The position numbers and the translations under genes were made by a program. Positions 63,369 through 64,000 of a stretch of DNA of 64,000 nt are shown piece by piece. The notes under the pieces were generated by a model, which saw only the letters and a list, made by a program, of their open reading frames with translations, did no database searches and was not told where the DNA came from. Numbering within the stretch: the first letter of the stretch is position 1; each line of letters opens with the position of its first letter. The DNA is from Demequina sp. NBRC 110052 (lineage in GTDB: Bacteria; Actinomycetota; Actinomycetes; Actinomycetales; Demequinaceae), in assembly GCF_002090075.1 (NCBI RefSeq), contig NZ_BBRI01000003.1, positions 248,001 to 312,000 of the forward strand. Reading direction: 5' to 3'.

Positions 63369-64000
63369 ATGTTTCTGATCACCACCTCACAGGTCGTGCT
63401 CGACCTGAAGGCCGCAGACCGCGCCGAGGCGACGCGCGCGCTCGCCCAGACGCTGGTCGACACCGGCCGCTGCACCGATCTCGACGCCTTTCTGAAGGAC
63501 GTCACCACCCGCGAGGAGACGATGGCGACCGGCCTCCCTGGCGGGATCGCCATCCCTCACGCGCGCTCGGCGGGCATCGCGCAGCCGTCGCTCGCGTTCG
63601 GCCGCGTCGCCGACGGCATCGACTGGGGCGCTCCCGACGGCCCGGCGAAGCTCGTGTTCCTCATCGCGGCGCCCGAAGGCGGCGGCGACGCGCACATGCA
63701 GGTGCTGCCCGCACTCGCTCGCGCGCTCATGAAGCCAGAGTTCACGGAAGGCCTCGCCGCCGCCAAGACCCCTGAAGAGGTGGTGGCGCTCGTCGAGGCG
63801 GAGATCGGCGACGTCGTCCCGGCCGCCGCTCCCGACGCTGCGGCCGAGGCCACGGTCGAGCAGGTCGCGCCCGCAGCCTCCCTCAAGCTCGTTGGGGTCA
63901 CCTCATGCCCCACGGGAATCGCGCACACCTACATGGCCGCTGAGGCGCTCGAGCGCGCCGCGGCCGACGCAGGGCACACCATCGCAGTCGAGACCCAGGG
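63369..64000 (+). CDS. fruA: fructose-specific PTS enzyme II (EIIA-EIIB part), 3' end outside window
   Basis: The first 210 residues are visible. An EIIA domain of the mannitol/fructose class has phosphorylatable His64 ([11 protein letters not shown]); an Ala/Pro/Glu linker (about 150-170) leads to an EIIB domain with Cys180 ([20 protein letters not shown]). The membrane EIIC would follow past the edge. It takes up fructose as fructose 1-phosphate for FruK. GGAAGG precedes the ATG, at a slightly long distance. Confidence 0.93.
   Translation, partial: MFLITTSQVVLDLKAADRAEATRALAQTLVDTGRCTDLDAFLKDVTTREETMATGLPGGIAIPHARSAGIAQPSLAFGRVADGIDWGAPDGPAKLVFLIAAPEGGGDAHMQVLPALARALMKPEFTEGLAAAKTPEEVVALVEAEIGDVVPAAAPDAAAEATVEQVAPAASLKLVGVTSCPTGIAHTYMAAEALERAAADAGHTIAVETQ

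Overview
This 64-kb window is a gene-dense piece of a high-GC Gram-positive (actinobacterial) chromosome. I place it near the Micrococcales with modest confidence; phylum level is secure. The reasons are: about 70% GC, many GTG starts, an actinobacterial coproporphyrin-type heme pathway (HemQ/HemH/HemY), GTP-dependent PEP carboxykinase, the sigE-rseA-htrA-tatB stress cluster, MntR, DUF3117, DUF4307 and a CGNR regulator. No rRNA, tRNA, CRISPR array, phage or insertion sequence was seen, and there is no gene-free stretch over 300 bases. The backbone runs collinear, in reverse, with the M. tuberculosis order I remember from greA (Rv1080c) to tatB (Rv1224); accessory blocks sit between the backbone genes.

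Layout. 1-4.0 kb: trpS (cut by the window edge), then tatB, htrA, rseA and sigE read leftwards from a self-regulated ECF promoter. 4.1-11.7 kb: O-methyltransferase, DUF3117, a LOG-family protein, and three genes of the succinylase route to diaminopimelate/lysine (dapE, dapD, dapC), with a lysozyme-like exported protein, citrate synthase and ferredoxin. 11.8-18.5 kb: a VanW wall protein with a repetitive acidic stalk, typA, DUF952, and an EamA exporter divergent from a CGNR regulator. 18.5-27.6 kb: a RamB-like acyl-CoA/acetate-type regulator divergent from pckG, then small monocistronic genes (YCII, RidA, TfoX, RluA, a lipoprotein/membrane pair, NTF2-like, cupin), ychF and a 56-residue small gene. 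27.7-34.1 kb: an oligopeptide ABC transporter operon. 34.3-42.7 kb: rmuC, ispH, xseA, xseB, a PfkB kinase, fumC and a type II NADH dehydrogenase.

42.7-53.4 kb is an iron/heme island: mntR, hemE-hemY-hemQ-hemH in one overlapping operon, divergent hemA, and a four-gene siderophore-iron ABC importer behind a DtxR/IdeR-type iron box. 53.4-61.2 kb: phoH2, a cis-prenyl synthase, hemolysin III, DUF4307, greA, an rlmC-like methyltransferase, an AI-2E permease and msrA. 61.2-64 kb: a Bax inhibitor-1 family membrane protein and the fructose operon: a regulator reduced to its HTH, fruK, and the start of the fructose PTS gene.

Three window-wide patterns stand out. More than twenty genes have a TAnnnT (or CAnnnT) -10 hexamer 6-8 nt before the start codon and no Shine-Dalgarno, so they should be leaderless. 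A 9-mer, GCCCGACGC, recurs in spacers, mostly just after stop codons and twice as hairpin arms. Internal genes of operons are coupled by ATGA/GTGA/TGATG overlaps, whereas hairpins separate transcription units.
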